A stretch of 64,000 nt of DNA from positions 21,643,001 through 21,707,000 of the forward strand of contig OX387199.1 of the NCBI GenBank assembly GCA_947561715.1, given 5' to 3'. The DNA is from Ascidia mentula. Taxonomy: Eukaryota > Chordata > Ascidiacea > Phlebobranchia > Ascidiidae. A program made the translations under genes and the position numbers. Shown here piece after piece: positions 1-12,214 of the stretch. Position 1 is the stretch's first letter. The number at the start of each line of letters is the position of its first letter. A model generated the notes under the pieces. That model was given only the letters and a program-made list of their open reading frames with translations. It had not been told where the DNA came from and ran no database searches.

Positions 1-240
1 TTTCTTCCTGGTCAAAGATTATGAAAAGGTAAAAGTTGTCGCTGTGACGCGTTAAAGCGAAACATCACGTGACATGTAAGCAATTTGCAGCAGTTAGTCT
101 TGAAATCAAGATTTGTGAACGTTGTACTTTTTTACACTGTTGCTATACCTTACCGCCCTACTAAGTCTCGACACTAAAACACATTTCTGCGAGAAAGGTT
201 GGTTTGACTGCGTCGCTGGCTGTCAGATTCATTCACCTCT
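1..240 (+). repeat. Dispersed block T, copy 1
   Basis: Shares TCACGTGACATGT and following DNA with 18090-18300 and 57085-57240 (all plus orientation). Non-coding. Confidence 0.55.
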
Positions 241-373
241 GGACAAAATTCCAAACCTAATTATCCGAAACTCGACCTCATCGTCCAGAGTTACTTGATA
301 CCGTGTTTTATCCTTTGCCAAACAACGTTATTCGATGGTGAACAAATATTGATAAACCTCGTTTAGTAATTTT

Positions 374-775
374 TTGCAGTTAACTGCAACCTTCCTTTTG
401 AGTTGGTGCATTTATAACACTATTTTTGGGTGCAAAAAACTTAACTATTTTAACTATTTTAAAAAAGAAGTTCAAAGCTATTATGCTGTTAAGCATACTG
501 AACAGCAGACGTTTCGAACTCAACTGCGTTTATCATCAGTGCGAAATAGTAATGAGCCACAACAAAGCTATTATTCTGTTAAGCAGAAGAACAGAAGAAC
601 AGGTTTAAGAAGGACAATGTACCCAGGTTTGCGTGGAGGTTCTAAATGGTTCACCCGATCAAATATCCGCAATGCAAAAGGATCTCTTCGGGAAGGTGAC
701 ATTTTAAATTTCCTGGAATCCGAGAGAGACTACAAAAGATTTCATACGCTCTCTTGGTCACAAGCTCATTCCTAA
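374..775 (+). CDS. Hypothetical 133-aa ORF, unsupported
   Basis: Longest open frame in the first 2.5 kb. It begins with a hydrophobic stretch (MQLTATFLLSWCIYNTIFGC) and has an internal repeat (QSYYAVKHTEQQ and QSYYSVKQKNRR) matching a 90 bp-spaced DNA repeat at about 473 and 563. A TTTTTTGCAG before the ATG could be an acceptor. No family is recognised and no copy is seen elsewhere. It may be chance. Confidence 0.2.
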   Translation: MQLTATFLLSWCIYNTIFGCKKLNYFNYFKKEVQSYYAVKHTEQQTFRTQLRLSSVRNSNEPQQSYYSVKQKNRRTGLRRTMYPGLRGGSKWFTRSNIRNAKGSLREGDILNFLESERDYKRFHTLSWSQAHS

Positions 776-849
776 AACGCACTGATAAAATACACGGGGC
801 GTCTGCACATATCGCACCATATTAGTCTGAGACTTCAATCTCACCCACC

Positions 850-2250
850 ATTGCATAAGTTTCTTCGCTAAAGTTCAGCAAAATGTTTGTGTTGGCTATT
901 TTTGCAACTGAAATTTATATGCCAATGCAAAAAAAACAGGTTGAATATATCCTTAGCTCTACAGCCAACAGCCAAACCACACGTGTGACTTTATAACTGT
1001 ATCTATCCACATGGTGATGCCAGAGAGCAATTTTTCCTAATTCTACAACGCATTTCTGATATGTTCAAAGTTATATAGAAGGCACTATAATGCGTACTTT
1101 TTGTATTTGGTAAAGCTTCTAAAAATTTACTATAAAATTTAACGGAGCCTGTTTTAGTTTGTGTCCCAACCAAGCCAGGTGCATTTGCTCGATAGAAATC
1201 CTTTCATTTTTCGACTTCCTTCAACTATTCGATTTCTACGTCAGTGCGAATCAGTTGTTGCCGAAATTTGTCAAACCTCAACCTGAACATTCCGGGTTGG
1301 TTAAAAATAGTTGACGTTTACTCAGTCATGCGAGAAATTATTTCTGAAACGCTCACGACAACCGTTTCCAATTACAACAAAGACAGGAGTGTTGGCTTTT
1401 GGAACTCAACTTATTGTTCTGTTGTAATTACTTGATTGCTTTGTTCTTTTGCGTAGTTGAGTTTTGCGCAAAGTACAAAGCATTTAATTTGTAATTTTAC
1501 CTGGTTACTACTACATGAGTAAGAGTGGGTCGTAAGGGCATTGTTCCAGAGTACTTTGCGAACCAAATGCGCCTTTCATCTTAAGCGAGATTCACTATTG
1601 TTGCTTTTGTGCGGAAAGAATCAGTAATTACTAAAAACTGCTGTGTTTTTATAAAAACATCATTATTTGTTACAAACGTTTTAAAAATCTTTAAATTTTT
1701 GGTTTGGTTGTTTTTGTTTAAAGTCTGTCCATTGTTACAAGGTTAATGTGGGTAAGAATTTCGCCACGCATGACTGACTCCAAGTTTCATCCGTTGCAAA
1801 AACCAGCAATCAAGCATTTCGTTAAACTCAATTACAGACCAGGTGTGATGCCATACGCCAGTAAATAGACTGTACATTACTGGCGAGCGACGCTACCTAA
1901 TATGTTGTTACATGACCATTGTGATTTACAGCATAACAACCGACTGATTCAACGCTTCACCGGTTTTTAACGCCTTCTTCACTCAACCGGATTGAGAGAA
2001 GAGTTATTAGGGGTTTTCCATTTCTGTCCGCGGTCCAATATCTTTGTTCAGCGCATGTAGTTCAGTATTTCGCTCAACGGGAAAACGTGGTTTCGGTAGA
2101 AAGGTTAAGACGACTAGATCCTAACAGCTTCATTAAAAACGTTTTACAAAACTTTTTATCAAGCTTGTTTATAGTTTATTTACAGAACTAGGAAACAGCA
2201 ACCTGGGTATAATTGAACTACACTAAATGCGCTACATGACGATAAAACAA
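850..2250 (+). repeat. Dispersed block U, copy 1
   Basis: Matches 32490-33460 (for example CCACATGGTGATGCCAGAGA and ACCTCAACCTGAACATTCCG), 12820-13210 and, with a deletion, 57240-57450. A weaker relative lies at 18600-19060. No coding capacity conserved between copies. 2250-2600 holds nothing I can identify. Confidence 0.55.
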
Positions 2251-2607
2251 TGGAAAATCACGTTAAAAACACTTTCATTTAAAATTTTGTGTAAATAAGC
2301 ACGAAACCAGTTAATTCCTAAAAATAAATCTTGTTGGTCATTTATGTTTCTTAAAATCGATTCAATTCAATAATGGAATGAAGAAATCCATATCAGAAAA
2401 GTGAAACTTAATGCTGCATTTAATAAAAAATCTGGAAAGAGATTGCGGAAATTGGTAAATGCTTGTATGTGCATGAAAATCATAACATTACCGTGAAATG
2501 AAAATATTCATGTGGATAAACCCATGGTTCCAATTTATTATTTGCGTGGTTTTCATGCCGGTCCAATTTTCCATTTAACTGCTGCTTGTAAATGCTGGTT
2601 GCGGGGT

Positions 2608-5099
2608 TTACAGCCTTTCCATTCTATCAGCAATTTCATCAACATCAAATTGTGGATTGAAGAGATCTTTCATCTTTTGCTTGAGTTGTTCTTTGAGATC
2701 CTCAGGTGTCATGTTTTCATCATTTGAATACATCATTCGGTAGTAACTGTTGCAACGGAACGATAGGTCGGTTAGGGCCTTGTTGCATGTTTTAAAACAG
2801 TAACGTAATAATAACAAAAAAAATTTTTTTTTTTATTTAAGATTGAACATATGTTTCTGGATTAACCTACGGGAAATACCCACCTCGTGTACTATGTATA
2901 CATCATCTTATGTTAGGAAAGTTTATGATTTATTGATAAACACATATGTTCAACCTTAAATAAAAAAAAAATTGTTTTTGTTCTCATTGCGTATCGTGTG
3001 CTGGTAGACACTTTAACCACCTCACGGACGGGCGATTACGTAGTATGCGTGACACATACGACTGAAGCCCGTCATTGAACTGAAGTAACCCCGTGGCGCG
3101 ATAGGGATTTCCCCATATCGCCCGTCCGTGAGGTGTTTTTAGTGTCAACCACTGAAGTAACCCCGTTCAGTTTCACTTAAATTCGCCTAAATAAACCACA
3201 CAGCATGGTAGACACTTTAACCCTCTTTCGATCCAGTTTACACCAAAATATTATTTCACGTTAGAATTCGCAGTCTTTCGACTAACTATCAAGAATATGA
3301 GTAACAATCCTATTATCACCGAACAAAACCCTACTGTTGCTCGAAGAGTAAACTTTAATTTGAATTAATATATTTTTTGTAAATAGCAATATCAGTTTAT
3401 TGAATATATTTATTGAATATATTTGTAAACAGCAATATCAGTAAACATGCAGTAAGGTAGAGTGAATTGTAATGTTCAATAAATCTCTACACACCGGTCA
3501 TGCATTTGTTTTGCTGCTTCTTCTCTTTCATCAAAGCCCAAACGAAAAACGTCGATTAATTCCTCTATAATTTCTTCCTCATAACCCAGCACTTCTCTTG
3601 TTACACTGACAACACCGGGAAAACACCATTATAATTACATTGTTACAAGCAAGAAATACTCAACAGATGATCTATACATTAGGTTTGCAGGCTTGGCAGC
3701 CCAGGCATTGCAGCCTAGCTGGATCAGCCACTTTTTCCTGACAAGTCGGAGGAAGATTAGAAAAATCAAGCACCCGGTGAGGTTTGAACTCTCGACCGTG
3801 GGCTAACCAGGCCCAACGCTCTACCAACTGAGCTACACGAGCTTTGCGGTTTCACAGGGTATATTGTGGCCAAGGTACACTAGTGCGCAAGCGCATAACT
3901 TGTCAGGCAACCTTCATATTTCCGTAGAGGATCTCTACCACCGTATCAGATAACGCAGTAATATTTTATGTAATGGCATGATAGGCAGGATCGCCCCACT
4001 GCGCAGGTCCTTGCTTGGCGATCACAGCTAACAAGCAAGGACATGCGCAGTGGGGCGATCCTGCCTATCATGTCATTGTATGAAATATCACTGCGTTATA
4101 AGGGCTATATTTACTTCTTTGTTATGAAAGATGCAAACATCGATAAAAGCTTTTGAACCGACCTTCTCTGCAATGCTTCTTCTGCTTCTACTTTTTCAGT
4201 TAAAAACTCCTGAAACTTCGTGGTTATTTCATTCATCGCTGTGACCTTTCCATCAAACTCTGGTCCGTCTGCAATTATTTTGAGAACACTAAGGACAAAA
4301 TAATTATATAGCATTAATCGTTTTAGATACATTAAAAGCAAGCGTTTCGTGAAAACTAAACAGTAAAATATATTTCTGTTGAAAACGAATACAGAATCTC
4401 GAAAAGCTTTATAACCGACCTTGACTGCAGTGTTTCATGAACTTTTCTTGTTTCTATAATAAAGTTGTCAAAAAGTGTGTTCAATTTCGTTTCCACAGCC
4501 TTTCGCCTTTCTTCTCTCAAAACACAAGCGGCGATGCAGGATGACACAGGGATGGATTGGTGAACATCACCAACAACAAGTCGTCTGGCAATCTCGAACA
4601 CGAAGAGAACGGAAAGCTCGAAAAACCGATCCTCGTTTCCCGTGTTGCCTTCGGTGTTGACTGATTCTGTCATAAACTCCGAAAAGTAATCACAAAACCC
4701 ACGCAATCTGCAGACGTGATCATCATTCATAAAGTAGCTGTATCCGTTGGGTTGGTTTGTAAGAGCAGAGGTAATGATTATTCCGTTTCCAGGTTGATTA
4801 CCAGTTGGGCGGGACAGCAAAATAATATCTCGATCCCCAGCATCAGATCCGCAGCGAATAAAGAAGTAATTTCCTGCTTTAAATTCGTCTCGGTCTTGTA
4901 CAATTTTAATGAACGTGTGAAGTAAATCTTGTCCCGTGCCATCGTTAATATTGTATCTAGACTTACATTTCTCCACATCCAAGTCGCCCAGCAAAGTTAG
5001 ATTAAGTTGTATCAATGGATCAGGTTCAAATCGTGGTGCAGGTAGTTGGCCACGAAATAATTTGTCAAACCTGGCAAACTCCTCATATTCTTTAGCCAT
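2608..5099 (-). CDS. Unknown-family copy 1, 4 exons, 351 aa, with extra helical exons
   Basis: Exons 4420-5099, 4163-4288, 3495-3605 and 2608-2746 all join in phase 2 and give 351 codons plus stop. The core contains GQDLLHTFIKIVQDRDEFKA, GNYFFIRCGSDAGDRDIILL, QPGNGIIITSALTNQPNGY, RGFCDYFSEFMTESVN and FELSVLFVFEIARRL then SIPVSSCIAACVLR. There is no signal peptide and no clear TM helix, so it is probably intracellular. I do not recognise this family or its function. The end of exon 1 and exons 2 and 3 each carry a similar charged helical unit (about 36-42 aa; exon 3 has EEIIEELIDVFRLGF and DEREEAAKQM), so this copy has three units where the others show one. Exon 4 has the family tail RYYR with KQKMKDLFNPQF. 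The intron between exons 3 and 2 holds a SINE and a foldback element. Confidence 0.75.
2815..2985. repeat. MITE-like element with inverted ends
   Basis: The end near 2823-2860 (A/T tract then ATTTAAGATTGAACATATGT) is repeated in inverse at 2940-2980 (ACATATGTTCAACCTTAAAT). The unit is about 170 bp, non-coding, just upstream of the last exon of family copy 1 (in its last intron). Confidence 0.55.
3018..3135. repeat. Short MITE-like inverted repeat
   Basis: A perfect 19 bp inverted pair, CACCTCACGGACGGGCGAT at 3018-3036 and its complement at 3117-3135, bounds about 118 bp of non-coding DNA. It is more GC-rich than its surroundings. Confidence 0.65.
3690..3843 (-). mobile_element. tRNA-derived SINE
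   Basis: The minus strand from 3843 starts GCTCGTGTAGCTCAGTTGGT with a pol III A box, then a B-box-like GTTCAAACC, in a degenerate tRNA-like cloverleaf (possible GGT anticodon, imperfect acceptor and T stems). It then runs into a non-tRNA tail (GGCTGATCCAGCTAGGCTGC). The tail alone recurs on the plus strand at 25141-25200. Stem mismatches and the tail argue for a SINE, not a tRNA gene. It sits in the intron between exons 3 and 2 of family copy 1. Confidence 0.65.
3950..4099. repeat. Long near-perfect inverted repeat (foldback element)
   Basis: Arms of about 67-70 bp (3950-4016 and 4030-4099) are inverted copies, with a loop of about 13 bp. Each arm includes the string CGCAGTGGGGCGATC or its complement. 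An intronic transcript could form a long hairpin. One arm plus loop recurs near 25225-25300. Confidence 0.75.
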
Positions 5100-5184
5100 G
5101 GCAGCAGTTCAATCTGTTCCAGATACTTTTATGCTAAACCTAAGCTGAAGTATTGGAATAATTCATTTTATTGCGTAAGCTACA

Positions 5185-5290
5185 TACAGATGGCCACTGT
5201 TTCGACCCATAAGGTCGTATCAGTGCACCTGGAGTCACTATCAGACGACTTTGCCGACCAAACGGCCAAGCAAAGACTTCCACTTTGTGG
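5185..5290. repeat. Half foldback element
   Basis: Matches 13436-13520 (GATGGCCACTGTTTCGAC, then CAGACGACTTTGC), but the closing arm is missing. It lies 90 bp upstream of family copy 1. From 5330 to 6170 I see no gene or other repeat. Confidence 0.5.
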
Positions 5291-6655
5291 TGACTATAAA
5301 TTCACCGTCATCCGTTGGGCACCAAACTAGGTGCAACCTTACGAAGAAAACAAGGTGGAAACACTATAGTTATAGTTGATGAATTTATTCAGAAAAATTT
5401 ATTTCGCCTAACAAGGAAGGCGTTATCAGTTTCGCCGGCTGCTATAGGTGAAAATATAAAAACAATAAAAGTAAGTTAAAAAATAGGCTGTCATTAAAAT
5501 AACGAAATATAGTAAAAATTTAATAAATGAGGTATATTTTGGTTTTGGTTAGTATTTATGATATCAAATGAATTAAATCCGGTTGTTAACTTTATAATCT
5601 TTCCGTCTGAACAGACAACTAAATTACCTGGTTTTGTCATAAAACCTTGGTTACCCGATTTTCTGCCTCATTTCGCAGAAGTGCCAAATCTTTTACTATG
5701 AAACCACCTAGGACATATTGCATTGACCCTCGCGAAATCATGATTTTTTTGACTGTTTGGAACATTTTGCAACATCTCAACTTTTGCAACAAAGAATAAA
5801 ACTTTTTAAAAGTTTAGCAAAGCATTTCAAAACTCCAACAGTGATTCTATAAGACACAACTTCTCGCGATGTTCTGGAATTTATTCATGTGTCAAAGAGA
5901 ACGCTCGCCGTCCTGTTTTCATACACGTGACCTCCATATACGGGGTTACTTAGAAACGCAACATCACTCGCTGACGAAAAAGCCTCAATAAATAACTAAA
6001 TTTGATTTAAGTTTTGTAAATATTTGTCTCTCTGTGTAAACACCTGGACACCATAAAGTATAAAATAATTTCAAAGACCGCAAAAAATATCACAACGCAT
6101 TGAATCCATGCATAAAACCCAAGCAGACGAACAACCACCTCGTATTAGGCGAGGGTTCATGCATGTTCACGGCTGGTCACACATGGGTTAGCAAGTTCGT
6201 CCAACGCAGAAACCTAACACAGCTTTGCTCTTAACAAAATCGTTTGTCTGTAACTGTTTACTACATCACAATTCTACCGTATTCTCCAACCCATCATCAC
6301 CAAACAAACCCATTTCCGTTAACATTTTTTACGGAAATGAGTTTGTTTTGGTCTGCCTGCGTTTAGTGTGCAAGCATAGGTAGGTTGAGCTGTGATTGTT
6401 TCACTGTCAATCAATAAATTATTACATACATGATGCGACAGACTAAAGATACAAACAAGCAATGACCTTACGTGATTGAAAAAGACCATATTGTGAAGTA
6501 ATAAGAATTCAATGGTTTGGTTTGTCCTTTAGTAAAGGTAACTTCGAGTGCTTCATTGCATTTTTATTGCAGAAACTGATGATGCCTTTGTAGGCGAAAT
6601 CGATTTTTCGTATTTCATAAATTAACCGACTGACGGTAATCAGAAACACTCGGTT

Positions 6656-7262
6656 TCAAACTTTTGTTTGTCCTTTAGTATCTGTTTCCAGACAACTGCA
6701 AAACAAAAGTCCTTCTATGACCTTTTCTTGAACCATGCACCGAACAAATGCCAAAAGAAGAGCACGACTATCTGATGTTGTGGTTTCATCCACTTCTACA
6801 CTAAATGGATTTTTTCGCAGCACTTCACAAAGTTCTTCCTCGACATCTTCGCCCATTTCATCGATTCGACGTTTAACAGTGGTCTCACTCAGTGGAATGG
6901 TTTTGAGGACGGGTGCAGGATCTCGCTCCATAACTGTTGAAATTATTTCCCCAACAGCTGGTAAACACCAAGCTTTCTCCGATATTAGAGACAGACCCTT
7001 TTTTTGCGATTAGCAAAGAAACTTTGTAGGAGGAAATCAAACCCTTGTAATTTTCACAAACTTTTTTAGCAAAAGCGTTACTAATGCAATTTCGGGCTTG
7101 ACTTTCCTTTAAAGCCAGAAAATATTCCTTTGATTTGTTTGCTCTGTCGGGATGAAATCTGCACAAATGATCCTTCAATCTTGAGGGCTTCATTGCCTCA
7201 TTCGAGAGAGTTTTATTGCATATGAGACACATAAGAAGTTGTATGTTTGTTTGAGATGGCAC
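6656..7262 (-). pseudogene. hAT-superfamily transposase fragment (ZBED/FAM200-like), copy A
   Basis: From 7262 the frame gives a BED-type zinc finger (CLICNKTLSNEAMKPSRLKD, then HLCRFH) and the helix SYKVSLLIAKKG. A one-base shift near 6935 moves it to a second frame with IPLSETTVKRRIDEMGEDVE and FSVEVDETTTSDSRALLLAF, the start of the catalytic domain. The frame stops at 6656, long before the C-terminal dimerisation region, so the element cannot encode an active enzyme. The motif order is that of hAT transposases related to vertebrate ZBED5 and FAM200 proteins. Confidence 0.75.
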
Positions 7263-8148
7263 AAACCCGAATTAAATATGCTCCACAACATACAGATCAA
7301 TAACACACAATGTCCAATGGCCTATTGTGACGATAAAAGTTAATGACAATAGGAATAGGCTATGTAGAGGTAACCTGTGTTTAATCGACAACAGCAAAAT
7401 TATATCAACTTGAGGATGGGAATTAAATGTACAGCATGTTATCATGCAAAAATCGCCCCCCTGAAAGTAAATTCGCCCCCAAATGTACAAAAAACTGAAA
7501 TCGTCCCTTGGCAAACAAAATCGCCCCCGTTGAAGAACCCTGTTCTAGCCCCTAGCCCATTGTTTCCCAAACGTGTGGTCGCGAGCCAAAGCTGGGGTAC
7601 CTGAAATTGGAGTTTACGAATTTTGTTTTCTGGTATGTTTTTTTTCTACTTAAATGCGCACAACATTTAACTGCTACCACATTTAATAACATATCATCCA
7701 AATTTTGTTACCAACATTATTGCACATCACGCCAATTGTAGTGGTTTATGTTCCAAACTTGTTCCACACAAAACTACGTTCAATGTCACGGAAACTCTAC
7801 ACACGTCATCATTTCCTCATTTTCTATTGGAGGGAAACACGCTGTCAAGGTAGTAAGTGTAGCGATGCATGTGCAAACAAATATCGCGTTCACCACAATC
7901 CCTATTGTTACTCCTTGAATACGGGAGTATTAATTCGATTATCCTCTAATATTAGGCAACACGCTTTTTATATTGTTACCAAACAATGTCGCGTAAAAAC
8001 AGTCTAACATACAACTCATTGCTACTATTTTACAGCGCAGGAGCTCTCAGTCTCGCATTTTCTTTCTTACGTCACACCAGATTCCAGAAATTTCTTTGTG
8101 ACCTCATTACACCTGATTCCAGATACCCCAGACGCTCCCCTGTTGTCA

Positions 8149-8834
8149 TTGCAGAATTCTTCATCACACAATGAAGCTCTTTGGCGACAGCTTCCGTCAA
8201 GACAGCGATAAAAATGTGGACACCAACCGTCGCACAGTGTTTTACCGATGCATTGGGTGTGGCCTCGACAAAACTCAACACGACGAATCGCACAACTTTC
8301 AATCCAACCCAGCGAACGGGGCAGTGAGCAACTTTTTTAGTTGTTTTTTTTTCAGTTTATTTGTTCTGTCAATTATTCTAATGTGAAAACACAATACATT
8401 TTCGTGTGTACTTAAATTTATACACTAACCACTATATTAGGTTATTTACGGCGCTCACGCTTTACAAGCGCAATATATTGACTTTCTGAATTTCTATCAA
8501 ACCATGCCAGCAATTGGCAAAGTCTTATCGTAATTGGAGAATACAGGACTGCACAAAACATAAAATAACTAAAACAAATTTTGCATTGCTGTTGGATGGC
8601 TTAACTCAACCTACAGGCTTAACTCAACTTACAGTATAGTTAAACGTACATTAAATATTCCGAAGTAATGTTGATTTCTTTCATCACTTTTGTCTGGACA
8701 GTCCGCGAAGTTGGAACAAAACCGATTTTGTAAAATACTGATAAGTCTAAGCAATCACAAATCACATACCTGAAGTACCGGAATGTTAAAAGCTGAGTGA
8801 AAGGAGCAAGATTAACAAAATAAGGGAGCCCATG
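8149..8834 (-). pseudogene. GPCR 5' fragment pseudogene, unit A
   Basis: Contains part of GPCR exon 3 (about 8149-8340, recognisable EFCRGxTQCIGKTLCDGWCP), intron 2 sequence, a deleted LDLa exon (about 8645-8740) and the signal exon (start at about 8834). The signal exon reads MGSLILLILLLSLSF and then TAA, and the middle of the LDLa exon is fused to intron sequence by a deletion. No product is expected. Confidence 0.75.
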
Positions 8835-9539
8835 TCAGTTTAAAGTAAAATATTTACTGACTATCGTAACATACGATGACGTATTAGTGGTAAAGTTATT
8901 TAGAAACCAAACACACACCTCCTGCCTCAGCTCATTACCGTGTAAATGCAATTCCCTGCTATTTATATTGATTAATTGACAACACTTTGCACTAAGCATC
9001 AGTATCCGCCCCACTAATATGTGTGGAAATGAATGCAATAAATTTACGCACTTCATCAGGAGTTTGACAGGTTGGGATATCTTTCACTCTAAATACGGGA
9101 AACCTATCACAGTTTTGCTCTTAACAAAATCGTTTGTCTGTTTACTACATCACAATTCTACCGTATTCTCCATCCCATCATCACCAAACAAACCCATTTC
9201 CGTTAACAGTTTTTACGGAAATGGGTTTGTTTTGGTCTGCCTGCGTTTAGCTTGCAAGCATAGGTAGGTTGAGCTGTGATTGTTTCACTGTCAATCAATA
9301 AATTATTACATACATGATGCGACAGACTAAAGATACAAACAAACAATGACCTTACGTGATTGAAAAAGACCATATTGTGCAGTAATAAGAATTCAATGGT
9401 TTGGTTTGTCCTTTAGTAAAGGTAACTTCGAGTGCTTCATTGCATTTTTATTGCAGAAACTGATGATGCCTTTGTAGGCGAAATCGATTTTTCGTATTTC
9501 ATAAATTAACCGACTGACGGTAATCAGAAACACTCGGTT

Positions 9540-10146
9540 TCAAACTTTTGTTTGTCCTTTAGTATCTGTTTCCAGACAACTGCAAAACAAAAGTCCTTCT
9601 ATGACCTTTTCTTGAACCATGCACCGAACAAATGCCAAAAGAAGAGCACGACTATCTGATGTTGTGGTTTCATCCACTTCTACACTAAATGGATTTTTTC
9701 GCAGCACTTCACAAAGTTCTTCCTCGACATCTTCGCCCATTTCATCGATTCGACGTTTAACAGTGGTCTCACTCAGTGGAATGGTTTTGAGGACGGGTGC
9801 AGGATCTCGCTCCATAACTGTTGAAATTATTTCCCCAACAGCTGGTAAACACCAAGCTTTCTCCGATATTAGAGACAGACCCTTTTTTTGCGATTAGCAA
9901 AGAAACTTTGTAGGAGGAAATCAAACCCTTGTCATTTTCACAAACTTTTTTAGCAAAAGCGTTACTAATGCAATTTCGGGCTTGACTTTCCTTTAAAGCC
10001 AGAAAATATTCCTTTGGTTTGTTTGCTCTGTCGGGATGAATTCTGCACAAATGATCCTTCAATCTTGAGGGCTTCATTGCCTCATTCGAGAAAGTTTTAT
10101 TGCATATGAAACACATACGAAGTTGTATGTGTGTTTGAGATGGCAC
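9540..10146 (-). pseudogene. hAT-superfamily transposase fragment, copy B
   Basis: Nearly identical to copy A, including the same one-base frameshift (near 9819) and the same truncation, so both lesions predate the tandem duplication. The BED finger reads CFICNKTFSNEAMKPSRLKD then HLCRIH. About 500 bp upstream, at 10655-10672, GGTTGGGAAACTCTGG looks like an hAT terminal repeat end, which unit A has lost. Confidence 0.75.
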
Positions 10147-11143
10147 AAACCCGAATTAAATATACTCCACAACATACAATTCAACAACAATGACCAATGG
10201 CCTATTGTGACGATAAAAGTTAATGACAATAGGAATAGGCTATGCAGAGGTAACCTGTGTTTAATCGACAACAGCAAAATTATATCAACTTGAGGATGGG
10301 AATTAAATGTACAGCATGTTATCATGCAAAAATCGCCCCCCTGAAAGTAAATTCGCCCCCAAATGTACAAAAAACTGAAATCGTCCCTTGGCAAACAAAG
10401 TCGCCCCCGTTGAAGAACCCTGTTCTAGCCCCTAGCCCATTGTTTCCCAAACGTGTGGTCGCGAGCCAAAGCTGGGGTACCTGAAATTGGAGTTTACGAA
10501 TTTTGTTTTCTGGTATGTTTTTTTTTCTACTTAAATGCGCACAACATTTAACTGCTACCACATTTAATAACATATCATCCAAATTTCGTTAGCAAACCGG
10601 TTAAAATTTTTGATGCAAATTGGGATTCTTCAAAACATTTGGACGCTACAAAAAAGGTTGGGAAACTCTGGTCAGGCCTACGTCACCAAACAAACCCATT
10701 CCTACCAACATTATTGCACATCACGCCAATTGTAATGTATTATGTTCCAAACTTGTTCCACACTAAACTGCGTTCAATGTCACGGAAACTCTACACACGT
10801 CATCATTTCCTCATTTTCTATTGGAGGGAAACACGCTGTCAAGGTAGTAAGTGTAGCGATGCCTGCTTAAAACAAATATCGCGTTCACCACAATCCCTAT
10901 TGTTATTCCTCGATTGCGGGAGTATTAATTCGATTATCCTCTAGTATTAGAAAACATGCTTTTTATATTGTTACCAAACCATGTCGCGTAAAAACAGTCT
11001 AACATACAACTCATCGCAACTCTTTTTCAGCGCAGGAGCTCCCAGTCTAGCATTTTCTTTCTTACGTCACACTAGATTCCAGAAACTTCTTTGTGACCTC
11101 ATTACACCTGATTCCAGATACCCCAAAAGCTTCTCTGTTGTCA

Positions 11144-12214
11144 TTGCAGAATTCTTCATCACACAATGAAGCTCTTTGGCGACAGCTTCCGTCCGGACAG
11201 CGATAAAAATGTGGACACCAACCGTCGCACAGTGTTTTACCGATGCATTGGGTGTGGCCTCGACAAAACTCAACACGACGAATCGCACATGTTTCAATGC
11301 AACCCAGGGAACGGGGCAGTGAGCAACTTTTTTAGTTTTTTTTTTCAGTTTAGTTGTTCTGTCAATTATTCTAATGTGAAAACACAATACATTTTCGTGT
11401 GTACTTAAATTTATACACTAACCACTACATTTGGTTATTTACGGCGCTCACGCTTTACAAGCGCAATATATTGACTTTCTGAATTTCAATCGAATCATGC
11501 CAGCAATTGTTTAAAATACGAAAGTCTTACCGTAAATGGAGAATACAGGACTGTACAAAACATAAAATAACTGACACATTTTCTTGCATTGCTGGTGCGT
11601 GGCTTAACTCAACCTACAGGCTTAACTCAACTTACAGTATACTTCAACGTACATTTAATATTTCGAAGTAATGTTGGTTTCGTCCGAAACAATTTCTGGT
11701 TTTCTTTCGTCGCTTTTGTCTGGACAATCGGCGAAGTTGGAACAAAACCGATTTTGTAAAATTACTGTTCCGTCGTCGCAGATAAAATTCGGTTTCCTCT
11801 CTGTGGGGGTAAACAATGTAATCAACTCTATTAAGTAATTTTGCATGAGTCAATCAACCATCTGCTCAAGGTCATAAAATATGCGGTATTTTTTATGGAC
11901 ACATGCAGTTTATAATAAGAAATGCCTGACAGCCTTAGTAGCTCAGTGTGTGTAGTTCGTAAAGAAAGTTAAACGGACTAATTAAGAATTTTGCCGCAAA
12001 CGATGTTTAGTCATAACCCATGTTTAGAATGAATGAATATGTGGTTTGGTTGTTTTTGTTCAGAATTGGTCAGTAGACGATTTCCAAACCAGTTAGTTAC
12101 TGGTGCATATATCAGACAAATGTAAGTTTAACCAATCACAGATCACATACCTGAAGTACTGGAGTGTTGAAAGCTGAGTGAAAGGAGCAGGATTAACAAA
12201 ATGAGGGAGCCCAT
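11144..12214 (-). pseudogene. GPCR 5' fragment pseudogene, unit B
   Basis: The signal exon (12151-12214) and LDLa exon (11653-11800) keep the exact lengths (64 and 148 nt) and splice sites of the intact gene. The LDLa exon has TAA three codons before its donor (SKY then stop, against SEYL in the intact gene). Exon 3 is cut at about 11144 in the middle of the LDLa unit, where the sequence leaves homology. A short secreted single-LDLa product cannot be fully excluded, because exons 1-2 alone would be translatable to that stop. Confidence 0.7.

Larger units (their letters stand above)
6200..8950. repeat. Tandem segmental duplication, unit A
   Basis: Unit A matches unit B (9100-12320) almost base for base over long stretches, in direct orientation. 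The offset is about 2884 bp on the left and rises to about 3380 bp on the right because of indels. Each unit contains a broken hAT transposase and a broken 5' piece of the GRL101-like GPCR. Unit A has lost about 110 bp near 7700 that unit B keeps (10583-10695), and lost most of the LDLa exon region. Confidence 0.8.

Noticed and set aside
3769..3843. Possible functional tRNA gene (minus strand)
   Set aside because: A and B boxes are present, but the acceptor and T stems have mismatches and the sequence continues into a SINE tail that recurs elsewhere.
7377..7604. 75-codon ORF repeated at 10257-10484
   Set aside because: Part of the duplicated hAT remnant region; proline-rich by chance and without domain signal.
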